NCBI GenBank assembly: GCA_900472575.1
Contig: UCIV01000003.1
Span: forward strand, 321,599-385,598
From: Hyphomicrobiales bacterium
Lineage (GTDB): Bacteria > Pseudomonadota > Alphaproteobacteria > Rhizobiales > Rhizobiaceae
Direction of reading: 5' to 3'
Length of the DNA stretch: 64,000 nucleotides
The position numbers and the translations under genes were made by a program. This document shows, piece by piece, positions 13,601 to 21,598 of this stretch; within the stretch, counting starts at the first letter, position 1; each line of letters opens with the position of its first letter. The notes under the pieces are model-generated. The model made no database searches. It saw only the letters and a program-made list of their open reading frames with translations, and was not told the origin of the DNA.

Positions 13601-13982
13601 CCAGGGCAGGGCCGGGCGGCTCGGGGATCATGTAGATCGAGAGGTCCTCGATCAGGTCTTCAGGATATTTGAACGGCCATCTGGTGGCCTCTTCCTCGAC
13701 GAAAAAATCGAAGGGGTTGTAGACCGTCATGTCGGCGACAAGATCGACCTCGATCTTGAATTCCGTTACCGGGTCCGGGAAGACGAACCGCGCGAGATAG
13801 TTACCGTAGGGATCCTGCTGCAGGTTTACAAAATGGTTTTCCGGCGTGACCTTCAGCGAATGCGACAGCACTTTCGTGCGCGAATGGGCGGCGGGTTTCA
13901 GGCGGATGATCTGGGGTCCGAGGCGGACGGGCTTGTCGTATTTGTAATGGGTGAGATGATAGATGCTTGCCTTGATCGACAT
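10629..13982 (-). CDS. Large transglutaminase-like / DUF2126 fusion protein
   Basis: 1117 residues. Residues 1-85 are a bacterial transglutaminase N-terminal region, and ~160-260 the transglutaminase core with Cys181 (GSCRDTSW), His230 ([10 protein letters not shown]) and Asp246 (GLDPTSG). The remaining ~830 residues match DUF2126, a family nearly always found attached to this core; the [12 protein letters not shown] stretch and RPSLS-like segment around 760-800 are recognisable. First gene of the operon with the ATP-grasp/alpha-E and small transglutaminase genes. ATG at 13982 with AAGGGA upstream. Two different transglutaminase cores in one operon suggest processing or crosslinking of a common peptide substrate, which is inference. 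Confidence 0.9.
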   Translation of the reverse strand: MSIKASIYHLTHYKYDKPVRLGPQIIRLKPAAHSRTKVLSHSLKVTPENHFVNLQQDPYGNYLARFVFPDPVTEFKIEVDLVADMTVYNPFDFFVEEEATRWPFKYPEDLIEDLSIYMIPEPPGPALVEYLKHFDMSPDQPTVDMIVGINARLQQAISYVIRMEPGVQTPEETLTAALGSCRDTSWLLVQILRNLGFATRFVSGYLIQLTPDLKALDGPSGTEVDFTDLHAWCEVYLPGAGWVGLDPTSGLLTGESHIPLAATPHYRNAAPISGGYFGEANTSFDFAMNVTRVAEHPRITKPFSDESWEALNDLGEQVDRVLSSQDVRLTMGGEPTFVSIDDFESEEWNTDAVGPTKREKADILIRRLREKFAPGGFLHYGQGKWYPGESLPRWTFSLYWRKDGKPIWNDPNLVAQEGGDHGASEDDSEKFLTALAGELGIAAEMVVPAYEDPAEWIIKEGSLPDNVDPSNSKLKDPEERNRIARVFERGLTRPTGHVLPVQAWNAQASGAPVSRRWISEKWRTRRGRIFLVPGDSPVGYRLPLGTLPYIPPSQFPYIHEADPSIPRGALPDTFVPAGHPSQGRAMPESSFKAGDPTNLGRIEQTLGEIGGAVRTAISVEPRDGRLCVFMPPVEKIEDYLELIAAAENAAARLTLPVHIEGYAPPHDERINVIRVAPDPGVIEVNIHPASSWKETVDITTAIYEEARQSRLGADKFMIDGRHTGTGGGNHVVVGGANPNDSPFLRRPDLLKSLVLHWQRHPSLSYLFSGLFIGPTSQAPRIDEARHDSLYELEIALAQVPAPGQGVPPLPWLVDRLFRNLLTDVTGNTHRSEICIDKLFSPDGPTGRLGLVEFRGFEMPPNARMSLAQQLLVRALIARFWKNPLQGKFTRWGTALADRFMLGHYIWADFMDVLQDLRENGFDLRPEWFEAQLEFRFPFFGEVEYEGAKLELRQALEPWHVMGEQGAIGGTVRYVDSSVERLQVRLETSNPSRYTVSCNGRAVPLRETGQSGVSVAGVRFKAWQPRSGLHPVLPVNTPLTFDIYDTWSGRAIGGCRYHVAHPGGRNYETFPVNGNEAEARRLARFEPWGHTAGFYPLLPETPSPEFPLTLDLRRPQGA

Positions 13983-14332
13983 GCTGTCCCTTCGAATGCC
14001 CTTATCCGGGCGCTCCCGTTTTCCCCTTTCGGGGCGTTCCCGCGGATGCTGTTTTTCGGCCTCGTTCAGCGGGCCGGTGCATCACTATTGCAACTAAGTT
14101 TGTGCAATGCAGAAGAAGAAAGCAAGGACGATTGCGCGGTTATCTCTCGGACGGAATACGGCGAGCTCGATTTATTGCAGGGCGTTCTTCCGAATCGTTA
14201 CGACAATTCCCGATATAAGGTGATGACAATCGGAAACCGAAGGTGAAGCCTCTTCGCCTGTACAACCCTTTACCGCGTGGTAAGTCTGCAGGAAGCATAG
14301 AGTCATGACATTGCGAGAGGAGACAGTCGCAG
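13983..14332. promoter_or_regulatory. Divergent intergenic region, 350 bp
   Basis: Lies between the transglutaminase operon (minus) and the ABC-protein gene (plus), so it must hold both promoters. A reading frame from inside the 1117-residue gene continues into it, but it is a shadow with no coding support. I could not assign a convincing -35/-10 pair; a GAGAGGAGA ribosome site sits just before 14333. Confidence 0.4.
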
Positions 14333-16138
14333 ATGTCTAAAGCGGCCGCAGCAGCATCCGAACCTTACGAACTTCCGCTTTCCGGCCAACTTCGCATGAT
14401 GATCGGGGCATTCTGGGCATCACCGGTGCGTCGTCATCTTCTTCTGCTGGCGGCCGCGTTGCTGATCATCATTATTGCCACAACCTATGCGACCTATCGT
14501 CTGAACGAGTGGAACGGGCCTTTCTACGACTCGTTGGAACGGCGTGATATGGCCGGGTTCCTTCAGCAGCTCGGCGTATTCGCCATTATTGCGATTTCAC
14601 TCACATTGCTCAATGTCATCCAGACATGGCTCAACCAAACCACTGCGCTGAAAATGCGCGAGGGGTTGGCGCGTGATCTTGCCAATGTCTGGCTGACGCC
14701 TGGGCGGGCGCTGAAGCTTGCGGGTGCGGGATCGATCGCCAACAATCCTGACCAGCGATTGCACGAGGATACCCGCATCCTGGCGGAGAACACTACTGCG
14801 TTGGCTATCGGTCTGGTCAATTCAACCATCCTGCTCGGTAGCTTCATCGGCGTGCTCTGGGCAATCTCGACGGATTTCGGCTTCAATATCGCTGGTCATC
14901 ACGTCGTCATTCCCGGTTACGTGCTCTGGGCAACCATCCTTTATGCGCTGACCGGTTCAGTACTCAGCAATGTCGTCGGCAGCATGCTGGCAAGGCTCAA
15001 TGCCGATCGTTATGCCCGCGAGGCGGATCTTCGTTCCGCGCTGGTCCGTGCCAATGAGAACCTGAAGCCGATCACGCTTGCCCGCGGCGAGCCGAGCGAG
15101 CTTGCCCGGGTGCAGGATGCGATCGGCGGCGTGCTCGGCATGCTGCGCAAGCTTGCCTGGGCGCTGACCAATCTCACATGGGTCTCGTCCGGTTTCGGCT
15201 GGCTGGCGCTTGTGGCGCCGATCATCATTGCCTCGCCGATGTATTTTTCCGGCGAACTGACATTCGGCGGTTTGATGATGGCGGTTGGGGCATTTAACCA
15301 GGTGAATACGGCGTTGCGCTGGTATGTGCAGAATTTCAGCGTCATCGCCGACTGGCGAGCCACACTCGCCCGCGTTTCCTTCTTCCGCAATGCGTTGCTG
15401 ATGGCCGATACACCTGCAAAGGAGGGCCAAGTCATCAACTACCAGCATGGCGTAGAAGGCGATGGGGTTTCTGTGACGGGTGTCGAGGTTTATGGCGAGC
15501 CGGACAAGGCAGCCGACGGGCACGGCATCAAACTGAAAGAAAATGGGTTCACGGTCGAACCCGGAGAGCGGGTGATGGTCAATGGAGATCCGGGTACGGA
15601 TCGCCATCTATTCTTCCAGGCGCTGGCCGGGATATGGCCCTGGGGTAAAGGCGAAATCCGGCTGCCTCAGGCAGAAAGGATGATCCTGATGCCCCAGGAA
15701 GGCTATCTGCCGACTGCGAAGCTGCGTGAGGTCATTACCTACCCATCAGGTATTCCCGATGTCACCGACGAGGCGTTGAAGGCTGCTCTGCTGCAAGTGG
15801 GTCTCGACCGTTATGTTGGACAACTGGACAAGGTAGAGCGCTGGGATCGGGTCCTCGACAAGGAGGAGGAGGCGGCGTTGCAGGTGGCGAATGCCGTTCT
15901 GCGCAAACCGGACTGGCTCGTCATGGACGACGTCCTGGAAGGGTTGGAGCCGGAGGTGCGCGTGCAACTGATCGGTGTTCTCGAAGGCCTTGAAGGCACG
16001 ACCCTCATCTATGTCGGTCGCTCGGAAGACTTCGCCAATCGGTTCAAGCCGAAGATCTACCATGTTGCGCCGCTTCATCCGAACGGGGGGAATGGAAATG
16101 TGCTAGACAGCGCCCCAAACGACGGTGAAACTGCATGA
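14333..16138 (+). CDS. SbmA/BacA-type ABC membrane protein with degenerate ATPase domain
   Basis: 601 residues. The N-terminal half has about six membrane segments and the features of the SbmA/BacA, YddA group (RLNEWNGPFYDSLERRD, INNPDQRLHEDTR-like NPDQRLHED). The C-terminal half is an ABC ATPase fold but its motifs are changed: the Walker A place reads GDPGTDRH (residues 418-425; Lys replaced by Arg, Gly and Ser/Thr lost), the signature place reads LDKEEEAA (508-515), Walker B ends DD instead of DE (532-533), and the switch His is Arg563. The Q-loop Gln455 remains. A SbmA/BacA-like uptake role is therefore doubtful or proton-driven; function unknown. Overlaps the next gene by 4 nt (ATGA). 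Confidence 0.82.
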   Translation: MSKAAAAASEPYELPLSGQLRMMIGAFWASPVRRHLLLLAAALLIIIIATTYATYRLNEWNGPFYDSLERRDMAGFLQQLGVFAIIAISLTLLNVIQTWLNQTTALKMREGLARDLANVWLTPGRALKLAGAGSIANNPDQRLHEDTRILAENTTALAIGLVNSTILLGSFIGVLWAISTDFGFNIAGHHVVIPGYVLWATILYALTGSVLSNVVGSMLARLNADRYAREADLRSALVRANENLKPITLARGEPSELARVQDAIGGVLGMLRKLAWALTNLTWVSSGFGWLALVAPIIIASPMYFSGELTFGGLMMAVGAFNQVNTALRWYVQNFSVIADWRATLARVSFFRNALLMADTPAKEGQVINYQHGVEGDGVSVTGVEVYGEPDKAADGHGIKLKENGFTVEPGERVMVNGDPGTDRHLFFQALAGIWPWGKGEIRLPQAERMILMPQEGYLPTAKLREVITYPSGIPDVTDEALKAALLQVGLDRYVGQLDKVERWDRVLDKEEEAALQVANAVLRKPDWLVMDDVLEGLEPEVRVQLIGVLEGLEGTTLIYVGRSEDFANRFKPKIYHVAPLHPNGGNGNVLDSAPNDGETA

Positions 16139-16869
16139 ATAATCACTCCTCGCTCGCCAAAAACGGACCGGCCAGGACTGGACAATGTATCGTCTGCGGC
16201 CGGACCTTTCCGCTGTCCAAGCTGCACAAGCCCGGCAGTCTCAGGCCGCATCTCTACGAGATGATTGCCGAGGAGGTTAAAGACTGCGCTCCCACCAGTC
16301 TGATCTGCGACGAGGATCTTGCGCGCTTTCGGCGCCGCTATGTCGAGCAGCTTCTGGAAGAGGAGCGTGGCGAGCTTTCCGATCTCGACCGACATGTTCT
16401 GGACAGTTTCGAGAAGGGCACGCTGACGGTGCAAACGGACTCTGCCGCGGCAGCGGACAGGAAGTCCAGCTTCGGGGAGCGTGTTGCCGACAAGGTGGCG
16501 TCCTTCGGCGGTTCGTGGACTTTCATCCTGTCCTTTATCGCCGTTCTGGTGATCTGGATGGCGATGAATGTCGTCGGCGTTTTTGCCAAGCCTTTCGACC
16601 CCTATCCGTTCATTCTTCTCAATCTCGTTCTCTCCTGCCTTGCAGCTCTGCAAGCGCCGGTCATCATGATGAGCCAGAAGCGGCAGGAGGAGAAAGACAG
16701 GCTTCGTGCCGAAAACGACTACATGATCAATCTGCGCGCCGAACTTGAAATCCGGCAATTGCACGAGAAGATCGACCACCAGATGGCCAAGCAATGGGAA
16801 CGGCTAGCGGAGTTGCAGCAGATCCAGATCGAACTTCTGGAAAAGCGCGACGACCCGAGACATGGATGA
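16135..16869 (+). CDS. DUF1003 family membrane protein with N-terminal zinc-finger-like segment
   Basis: 244 residues. DUF1003 proteins are membrane proteins of unknown function; here two hydrophobic segments (about 128-148 and 160-180) flank the PFDPYPFILLN loop that marks the family, followed by a long charged coiled-coil-like tail (EIRQLHEKIDHQM, about 185-240). The N-terminus has CIVCGRTF and a later CDED, a possible metal site. ATG at 16135 overlaps the stop of the ABC-like gene by 4 nt, so the two are probably translated together. Confidence 0.85.
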   Translation: MNNHSSLAKNGPARTGQCIVCGRTFPLSKLHKPGSLRPHLYEMIAEEVKDCAPTSLICDEDLARFRRRYVEQLLEEERGELSDLDRHVLDSFEKGTLTVQTDSAAAADRKSSFGERVADKVASFGGSWTFILSFIAVLVIWMAMNVVGVFAKPFDPYPFILLNLVLSCLAALQAPVIMMSQKRQEEKDRLRAENDYMINLRAELEIRQLHEKIDHQMAKQWERLAELQQIQIELLEKRDDPRHG

Positions 16870-16873
16870 ACCT

Positions 16874-17755
16874 CTAATTCGGTGTCTGTGGGATGCGACC
16901 GGCGTTCGGCCGGCGCAGGTTGAAGAGGTTGCCGGTCAGGATAAGCGCCGCGCCGACCGCCATCAGGGCGTCTACCCCTTCGGAATACATGAAATAGCCA
17001 ATTACGGCCGAGAGCGGCACGCGCAGATAGTCCATCGGCATCGCCACCGTCGCATCAGCGTGGGAAAGCGCCTTGGCCAGGCAGAAATGTGCGAAAGTTC
17101 CGGTAAATGCGATGATGAAGATCCACGGCCAGACACCGGCTGACGGCCAGGTCCAGACGCGCAGTGCGGGAATGAGGCCGATGATCGACTGGATGATCAG
17201 CATCCAGAAGATGATCTTCGTGGCACTGTCCGTTCGCGTCAGGAACTTCGTTGCGATGAACGAGACGGCAAAGAAGAAGGCCGCACCAAGCACGACCAGA
17301 TGGCCGGGATCAAGCGGTACTGCACCTGGCTTGATGATCAGCAGCACGCCGACCAGGCCGAAGCCGATGGCCACGCATTTGCGCCAGGTCAGGCGTTCGC
17401 CAAGGAACGCCGCTGCCATCAGGGCTGCCCAGATCGGTGCGGTGAATTCGATGGCGATCACCTGAGCCAGCGGGATCATGGTGATCCCCATCAACCAGGT
17501 GAACTGGCCGACATAGTGGGCGATGTTACGGGCGATATGAGCCGGCAGGATGCGTGTGCGCATGGCCTTGAAGCCGCCCTCACGATACACGAACGGGAGA
17601 AGCATGACGAAGGCGATGACCGAACGCATTTCCATCGCCTGGAAAACGTCGATCTCACGCGTGACCTCTCGCCCGGAAACCGCCATGAGCAGGAAGAGGG
17701 CAATTGATGCCATCATCCATCCGGCTGCCTTTGCGATCGATTGTGTATTCTCCAC
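16874..17755 (-). CDS. EamA/DMT family transporter
   Basis: 293 residues, ten predicted membrane helices in two repeated EamA halves (the second begins near 150). Belongs to the drug/metabolite transporter superfamily, typically exporters of small metabolites; the substrate cannot be told from sequence. I place the start at a GTG (17755), because AGGAGG lies 8 nt upstream at 17764-17769; an ATG at 17776 would include that ribosome site inside the gene. Converges on the DUF1003 gene with a 4-nt gap. Confidence 0.88.
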   Translation of the reverse strand: MENTQSIAKAAGWMMASIALFLLMAVSGREVTREIDVFQAMEMRSVIAFVMLLPFVYREGGFKAMRTRILPAHIARNIAHYVGQFTWLMGITMIPLAQVIAIEFTAPIWAALMAAAFLGERLTWRKCVAIGFGLVGVLLIIKPGAVPLDPGHLVVLGAAFFFAVSFIATKFLTRTDSATKIIFWMLIIQSIIGLIPALRVWTWPSAGVWPWIFIIAFTGTFAHFCLAKALSHADATVAMPMDYLRVPLSAVIGYFMYSEGVDALMAVGAALILTGNLFNLRRPNAGRIPQTPN

Positions 17756-17869
17756 CCGTATTTCCTCCTGCGGCATGCTCGTTCGGCAATGCCCTATAGG
17801 GTTTCAGTGGCTAATGGAAATGGCCTTTTCGCCACAGAGGAAGGCATCGTTCGAGGGCGGAGGAAACTC

Positions 17870-18442
17870 CTACGCCGAAAGCCGTCGCAGCTGCGAACCG
17901 ATGATGGCAGCAAATATCTCAGGTTTGCCGAGTGCCCGTGCTGAAAGCATCGCGCCATGGACGCATGCCATGAGTATCTGCGCTTCTTCCTCTGGCGTTC
18001 CTCTCAATCTGAACTGTCCCTGCTCAGTGCCGGCCTTCAGGACGGAGGTCAGCCAATGGCCCAGATTTTCGAAATGCCGTCTGACATGCAAGGCGACCTC
18101 TTCCGGCAGAAGCTCCATTTCGCTTGCCAGCATCGCGCAAACGCAGAAAGGCTCCGAAGCTTCGACGATGCAGGATCGCCAGTGTTGGAAATAAGCCTGT
18201 AACTGGTCGGCCGGGTTTGGGAGATTGGCGGAGACAGCATTCAGGCCATCTTCTGCCTGTTTTGCATATCGTTGCAGCAGGACGGACGCGAGATGCGCCT
18301 TGGTAGGAAAATGGTGATGAATGCTCGCCTTGCGAATACCGACCGCGGTTGAAATATCGGCATAGCTGAAGCCGTTATAGCCGCCGGCCACGATCAGCGC
18401 CTGCGCTGTGTCGAGAATTTTTTCCGAAGTCGTCTGTTCCAT
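17870..18442 (-). CDS. TetR/AcrR family transcriptional regulator
   Basis: 190 residues. N-terminal helix-turn-helix (TSEKILDTAQALIVAGGYNG, then ISTAVGIRKASIHHHFPTKA, about 5-50) is textbook TetR; the C-terminal ligand domain has EPFCVCAMLASE. It is divergent from the HdeD-like gene, with a clear palindrome between them, so it very likely represses that gene and perhaps itself. The ligand is unknown. Confidence 0.92.
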   Translation of the reverse strand: MEQTTSEKILDTAQALIVAGGYNGFSYADISTAVGIRKASIHHHFPTKAHLASVLLQRYAKQAEDGLNAVSANLPNPADQLQAYFQHWRSCIVEASEPFCVCAMLASEMELLPEEVALHVRRHFENLGHWLTSVLKAGTEQGQFRLRGTPEEEAQILMACVHGAMLSARALGKPEIFAAIIGSQLRRLSA

Positions 18443-18522
18443 AAAGCTGCCTACCTCCCAGTCGGAAGGCCGTCAAGAATTGCGGGCTGCCATGCTCGCA
18501 AAGTTGTGAGGGCCGGTTCGGA

Positions 18523-18552
18523 TTGACTCTTTTCAGTCTATCTACCTATTAG
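18523..18552 (+). promoter_or_regulatory. Sigma-70-type promoter of the HdeD-like gene
   Basis: TTGACT (18523-18528) and TATTAG (18547-18552) with an 18-bp spacer, 28 nt before the ATG at 18581. The -10 lies inside the TetR-type palindrome. Confidence 0.6.
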
Positions 18553-18559
18553 TAGGTAG
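18542..18559. promoter_or_regulatory. TetR-type operator palindrome
   Basis: CTACCTA, 4-nt centre TTAG, TAGGTAG: a perfect 7-bp inverted repeat that covers the -10 of the plus-strand promoter. Size and position fit an operator for the adjacent TetR regulator. Confidence 0.75.
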
Positions 18560-18580
18560 GCAATAAATGAGGATCTTATC

Positions 18581-19138
18581 ATGTCTGTTCAATCCCCCAC
18601 GCAGTCGAGCTGGCTGCGATCCTATTATTTCGTACGCGCGCTCTTTTCGATCGCCTGGATTGGCGCTGCAGTTCTGGCTCAAGGCCAGATCGCGGCGGCA
18701 TCGCTGCTACTGGTGATTTACCCGGCCTGGGATGCGATGGCCAATCTTGCCGATGCCCGCGCCAATGGCGGGCTTGCGGCCAACCGCTCGCAAATGCTGA
18801 ATGTCGTTGCCAGCAGTGTCATGACAGTTGTGGTCATCTTCGCAGTGATGAAGAGCAGTTATGCCGTACTTGCAGTCTTCGGCCTCTGGGCAATCCTGTC
18901 CGGGCTGCTGCAGCTTTATACAGGTGTGCGGCGCTGGCGGATTGCCGGGGCCCAATGGGTGATGATCCTCAGCGGCGCACAATCCACGCTCGCAGGCGGG
19001 TTCATGATCAGCCGTTCAGTTGCCGATGCCGTGCCGACCATTCTCGATATCGTCCCTTATGTCGGCTTCGGCGCCTTCTATTTCCTGCTGTCCGGACTGT
19101 GGCTGACCGTAGCAGCCTACAGGCAGGCAAAGGCCTAA
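18581..19138 (+). CDS. HdeD-like / DUF308-type integral membrane protein
   Basis: 185 residues with about six hydrophobic segments and short loops, e.g. the YFLLSGLWLTVAAYRQAK C-terminus. It resembles the DUF308/HdeD group of small membrane proteins, which lack a defined biochemical role. Under apparent TetR control from the divergent gene. Its stop overlaps the stop of the convergent helicase gene by 4 nt. Family assignment is moderate; a membrane protein is certain. Confidence 0.75.
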   Translation: MSVQSPTQSSWLRSYYFVRALFSIAWIGAAVLAQGQIAAASLLLVIYPAWDAMANLADARANGGLAANRSQMLNVVASSVMTVVVIFAVMKSSYAVLAVFGLWAILSGLLQLYTGVRRWRIAGAQWVMILSGAQSTLAGGFMISRSVADAVPTILDIVPYVGFGAFYFLLSGLWLTVAAYRQAKA

Positions 19139-21204
19139 CGCCACATGCCGCGCATGCGGGCAGTGACGTCTATCCGCACCTGTTGACGATGTTGCCGTTC
19201 GGCATCCGACATGGGGGCAACCACCGGCCAGGCCGAGGTTTCGAAGAACTGCAGCAGTGTTGCCGGAATGAAGCGGGTGCGGGCGGCATAGATATGCCGG
19301 TCGCCCTGCGAATGCTGTCCATGAACGAAGAAGCGCTGCGGTGTGATGACGTGGAGATGATCCTTGGCGCGGGTCATCGCCACGTAAAGCAGGCGGCGTT
19401 CCTCCTCGATCTCGGCTGTCGATCCGACGCCGAGATCGGATGGGATGCAGCCATCGACGCAGTTCAGCAGGAAGACCGAGCGCCATTCCTGGCCCTTGGC
19501 CGAGTGAATGGTCGAGAGGATCATGTAATCCTCATCGAGCAGCGGCACACCAGCCTGATCGCTGGTCGCATCCGGCGGATCAAGCGTCAGTTCGGTGAGG
19601 AACCGTTCGCGCGAGGCGTAACCCGAGGCGATCTGTTCGAGTTGCAGAAGGTCAGCCTTGCGGGTTTCTGCGTCCTCGTGGACGCGTTCGAGATGCGGCT
19701 GGTACCATTCGCGCGCCGTGCCGATTTCCGCCGGCCAGCCTTCGTTTTTGCGGATGGCAGTCAGCATTTCGATGAAGGCAGGCCAGTCTGCTCCGGAACG
19801 GGGCGGGGCGGGGATTTCCTGCAGGGCCGCGAGCGGCTCCGGATCGGTCGCGATTGCATCGAGGATCTTGCCGGCAGTCTGCGGACCGATGCCGGGGATC
19901 AGTTGCATCAGCCGGAAGCCGGCAACGCGGTCGCGCGGGTTCTGGGCGAAACGCAGCGCCGCCAGCATGTCCTTCACATGGGCGCTGTCCAAAAACTTCA
20001 GGCCGCCGAATTTGACGAAGGGAATGTTGCGGCGGGTGAGTTCCACTTCCAGCGGGCCGGAATGGTGCGAGGCGCGAAACAGCACGGCCTGCTGTTTCAA
20101 GCTCATGCCGGTCTCGCGATTTTCCAGCACCTTCTCGACGATGTAATTGGCCTGTTCCGTCTCGTCTTTCACGGCAACGAGGCGCGGGCGCTCTTCCGAC
20201 TGGCGGTCGGTCCAGAGGTTCTTGGTAAAGCGTTCGCGTGCAAGCTCGATCACGCCGTTTGCAGCGGCAAGGATCGTGTTAGTCGAACGATAATTGCGGT
20301 CCAGCGTGACGATATTGGCCGGTGGATCGAACGTATTGGGGAAATCGAGAATGTTTCGGATCGTCGCGGCGCGGAACGAATAGATCGATTGCGCGTCGTC
20401 GCCGACGACAGTCAGGCCATGCCCGCCGGGTTTCAGCCCCATCAGGATCGAGGATTGCAGCCGGTTCGTGTCCTGATATTCGTCGACCATGACGTGGTCG
20501 AAACGGGCGCCGACATCTTCGGCGATAGACGGTTCGCTCATCATCTGCGCCCAGTAGAGCAGCAGGTCGTCGTAATCGAGGACGTTCTGGGTTTGCTTGG
20601 CTTCCACATAGGATGCGAAGAGTTCGCGCAGCTGTTTTTCCCAGGCCTGGCACCATGGGAACGAGGTTTTCAGCACTTCGTCGAGCGGCGTTTCGGAATT
20701 GACCGCACGGGAGTAGATGGCGAGGCAGGTGCCCTTGGTCGGGAACCGGCTTTCCATCTTGGAGAAACCCAGCTCATGGCGCACGAGGTTCATCAGGTCG
20801 GCGGAATCTTCCCGGTCGTGAATGGTGAAATCCGGGTCGAGGCCAATCTGGTAGGCGTAGATGCGCAACAAGCGCGAGCCGATGCCGTGAAACGTGCCGG
20901 CCCAGGCGAGCGCATCGGACATGATGCCGCCATTCGCGCCCATGACCTGCTTGCAGATGCGTTCGACACGGCGGCCCATTTCGGTGGCCGCGCGGCGGGA
21001 AAAGGTCATCAGCAGAATGCGGCGCGGATCGGCGCCAGAGACGATCAGGTGGGCAACGCGATGTGCGAGCGTGTTGGTCTTGCCCGAGCCAGCGCCGGCG
21101 ATCACCAGAAGCGGACCGGCGGGGCCGGCATTTGGGACGTCCGAACCATGCTCGACAGCACGGCGCTGGGCGTCATTGAGTTTTTCCAGATAGGCGACCG
21201 ACAT
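19135..21204 (-). CDS. UvrD/PcrA/Rep-family ATP-dependent DNA helicase
   Basis: 689 residues. Superfamily 1A helicase: Q motif LNDAQRRAV, Walker A AGAGSGKTN, motif Ia FSRRAATEM, Walker B VDEYQDTN, motif III GDDAQSIYSFRAA, motif IV region LDRNYRST, and motif V/VI STIHSAKGQEWR, ERRLLYVAMTRAKD. It unwinds DNA 3' to 5' and acts in repair or replication restart. It is shorter than UvrD (~720) and may be a second paralogue. Start ATG 21204 chosen; a GTG at 21216 is possible. Confidence 0.93.
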   Translation of the reverse strand: MSVAYLEKLNDAQRRAVEHGSDVPNAGPAGPLLVIAGAGSGKTNTLAHRVAHLIVSGADPRRILLMTFSRRAATEMGRRVERICKQVMGANGGIMSDALAWAGTFHGIGSRLLRIYAYQIGLDPDFTIHDREDSADLMNLVRHELGFSKMESRFPTKGTCLAIYSRAVNSETPLDEVLKTSFPWCQAWEKQLRELFASYVEAKQTQNVLDYDDLLLYWAQMMSEPSIAEDVGARFDHVMVDEYQDTNRLQSSILMGLKPGGHGLTVVGDDAQSIYSFRAATIRNILDFPNTFDPPANIVTLDRNYRSTNTILAAANGVIELARERFTKNLWTDRQSEERPRLVAVKDETEQANYIVEKVLENRETGMSLKQQAVLFRASHHSGPLEVELTRRNIPFVKFGGLKFLDSAHVKDMLAALRFAQNPRDRVAGFRLMQLIPGIGPQTAGKILDAIATDPEPLAALQEIPAPPRSGADWPAFIEMLTAIRKNEGWPAEIGTAREWYQPHLERVHEDAETRKADLLQLEQIASGYASRERFLTELTLDPPDATSDQAGVPLLDEDYMILSTIHSAKGQEWRSVFLLNCVDGCIPSDLGVGSTAEIEEERRLLYVAMTRAKDHLHVITPQRFFVHGQHSQGDRHIYAARTRFIPATLLQFFETSAWPVVAPMSDAERQHRQQVRIDVTARMRGMWR

Positions 21205-21281
21205 CAAATTCCGCACGTTGTTCCCGATGTGTTCGTTAGCTGTAACTGATTCGCTCCGGAACAGGCATATGGCGCTGTGGA

Positions 21282-21303
21282 GGGAGGAGGGAGGAGGGAG
21301 GGG
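21282..21303 (+). repeat. G-rich heptamer repeat with G-quadruplex potential
   Basis: Three AGGGAGG units in tandem then GGG: four runs of three or more G (21282-84, 21289-91, 21296-98, 21300-303) with loops of 4, 4 and 1. It lies 78 nt upstream of the helicase start, with the G-rich strand opposite to the helicase coding strand. Confidence 0.55.
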
Positions 21304-21437
21304 TGAAGGCGAGATTGGGGAGAGGCGGCGTTCAGGTGTCTGTCAGGGTCACGGCGCAATCGGGTCCGGTATCGATCAGACCAGGGACGAATTGCCACAA
21401 GCCAGTTAGTTTTTTCTCACCAATCAACCTTCACTGC

Positions 21438-21488
21438 GATAGATCTTTTTAGCTGATCGAGATATTTCGATCGGATAGATATCTTTTT
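21438..21488. promoter_or_regulatory. AT-rich operator-like region upstream of the iron transporter
   Basis: Two direct copies of GATAGAT(AT)CTTTTT (21438-21450 and 21474-21488) flank an inverted repeat GATCGA...TCGATC (21455-21460 / 21467-21472). The layout suggests a binding region for a regulator of the iron operon. It does not read as a clear Irr or RirA box to my eye. No gene is seen in 21217-21598. Confidence 0.4.
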
Positions 21489-21539
21489 GTTTTTATTGAT
21501 TTAATTATAATTTCTTGTGTCGATTTCTCTGGATTAAAC

Positions 21540-21569
21540 TTGACCAGCCTTGTCCTGTTTGGATATGAG
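21540..21569 (+). promoter_or_regulatory. Possible sigma-70 promoter of the iron ABC operon
   Basis: TTGACC (21540-21545) and TATGAG (21564-21569), 18-bp spacer, 30 nt before the TTG start at 21599. Confidence 0.45.
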
Positions 21570-21598
21570 GACACCGTGAGTTTTCCACGGAGGCGATC

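Noticed and set aside
13095..14246. A 383-codon plus-strand frame running into the intergenic region before the ABC-like gene
   Set aside because: Most of it is antisense to the transglutaminase/DUF2126 gene and its product has no family resemblance.
18955..21249. A 764-codon open frame antisense to the UvrD-family helicase
   Set aside because: The helicase shows all superfamily 1 motifs; the antisense product resembles no family and overlaps the HdeD-like gene as well.
21204..21398. Short minus-strand frame upstream of the helicase
   Set aside because: It is made of the G-rich repeat region and lacks a ribosome site; product is low complexity.
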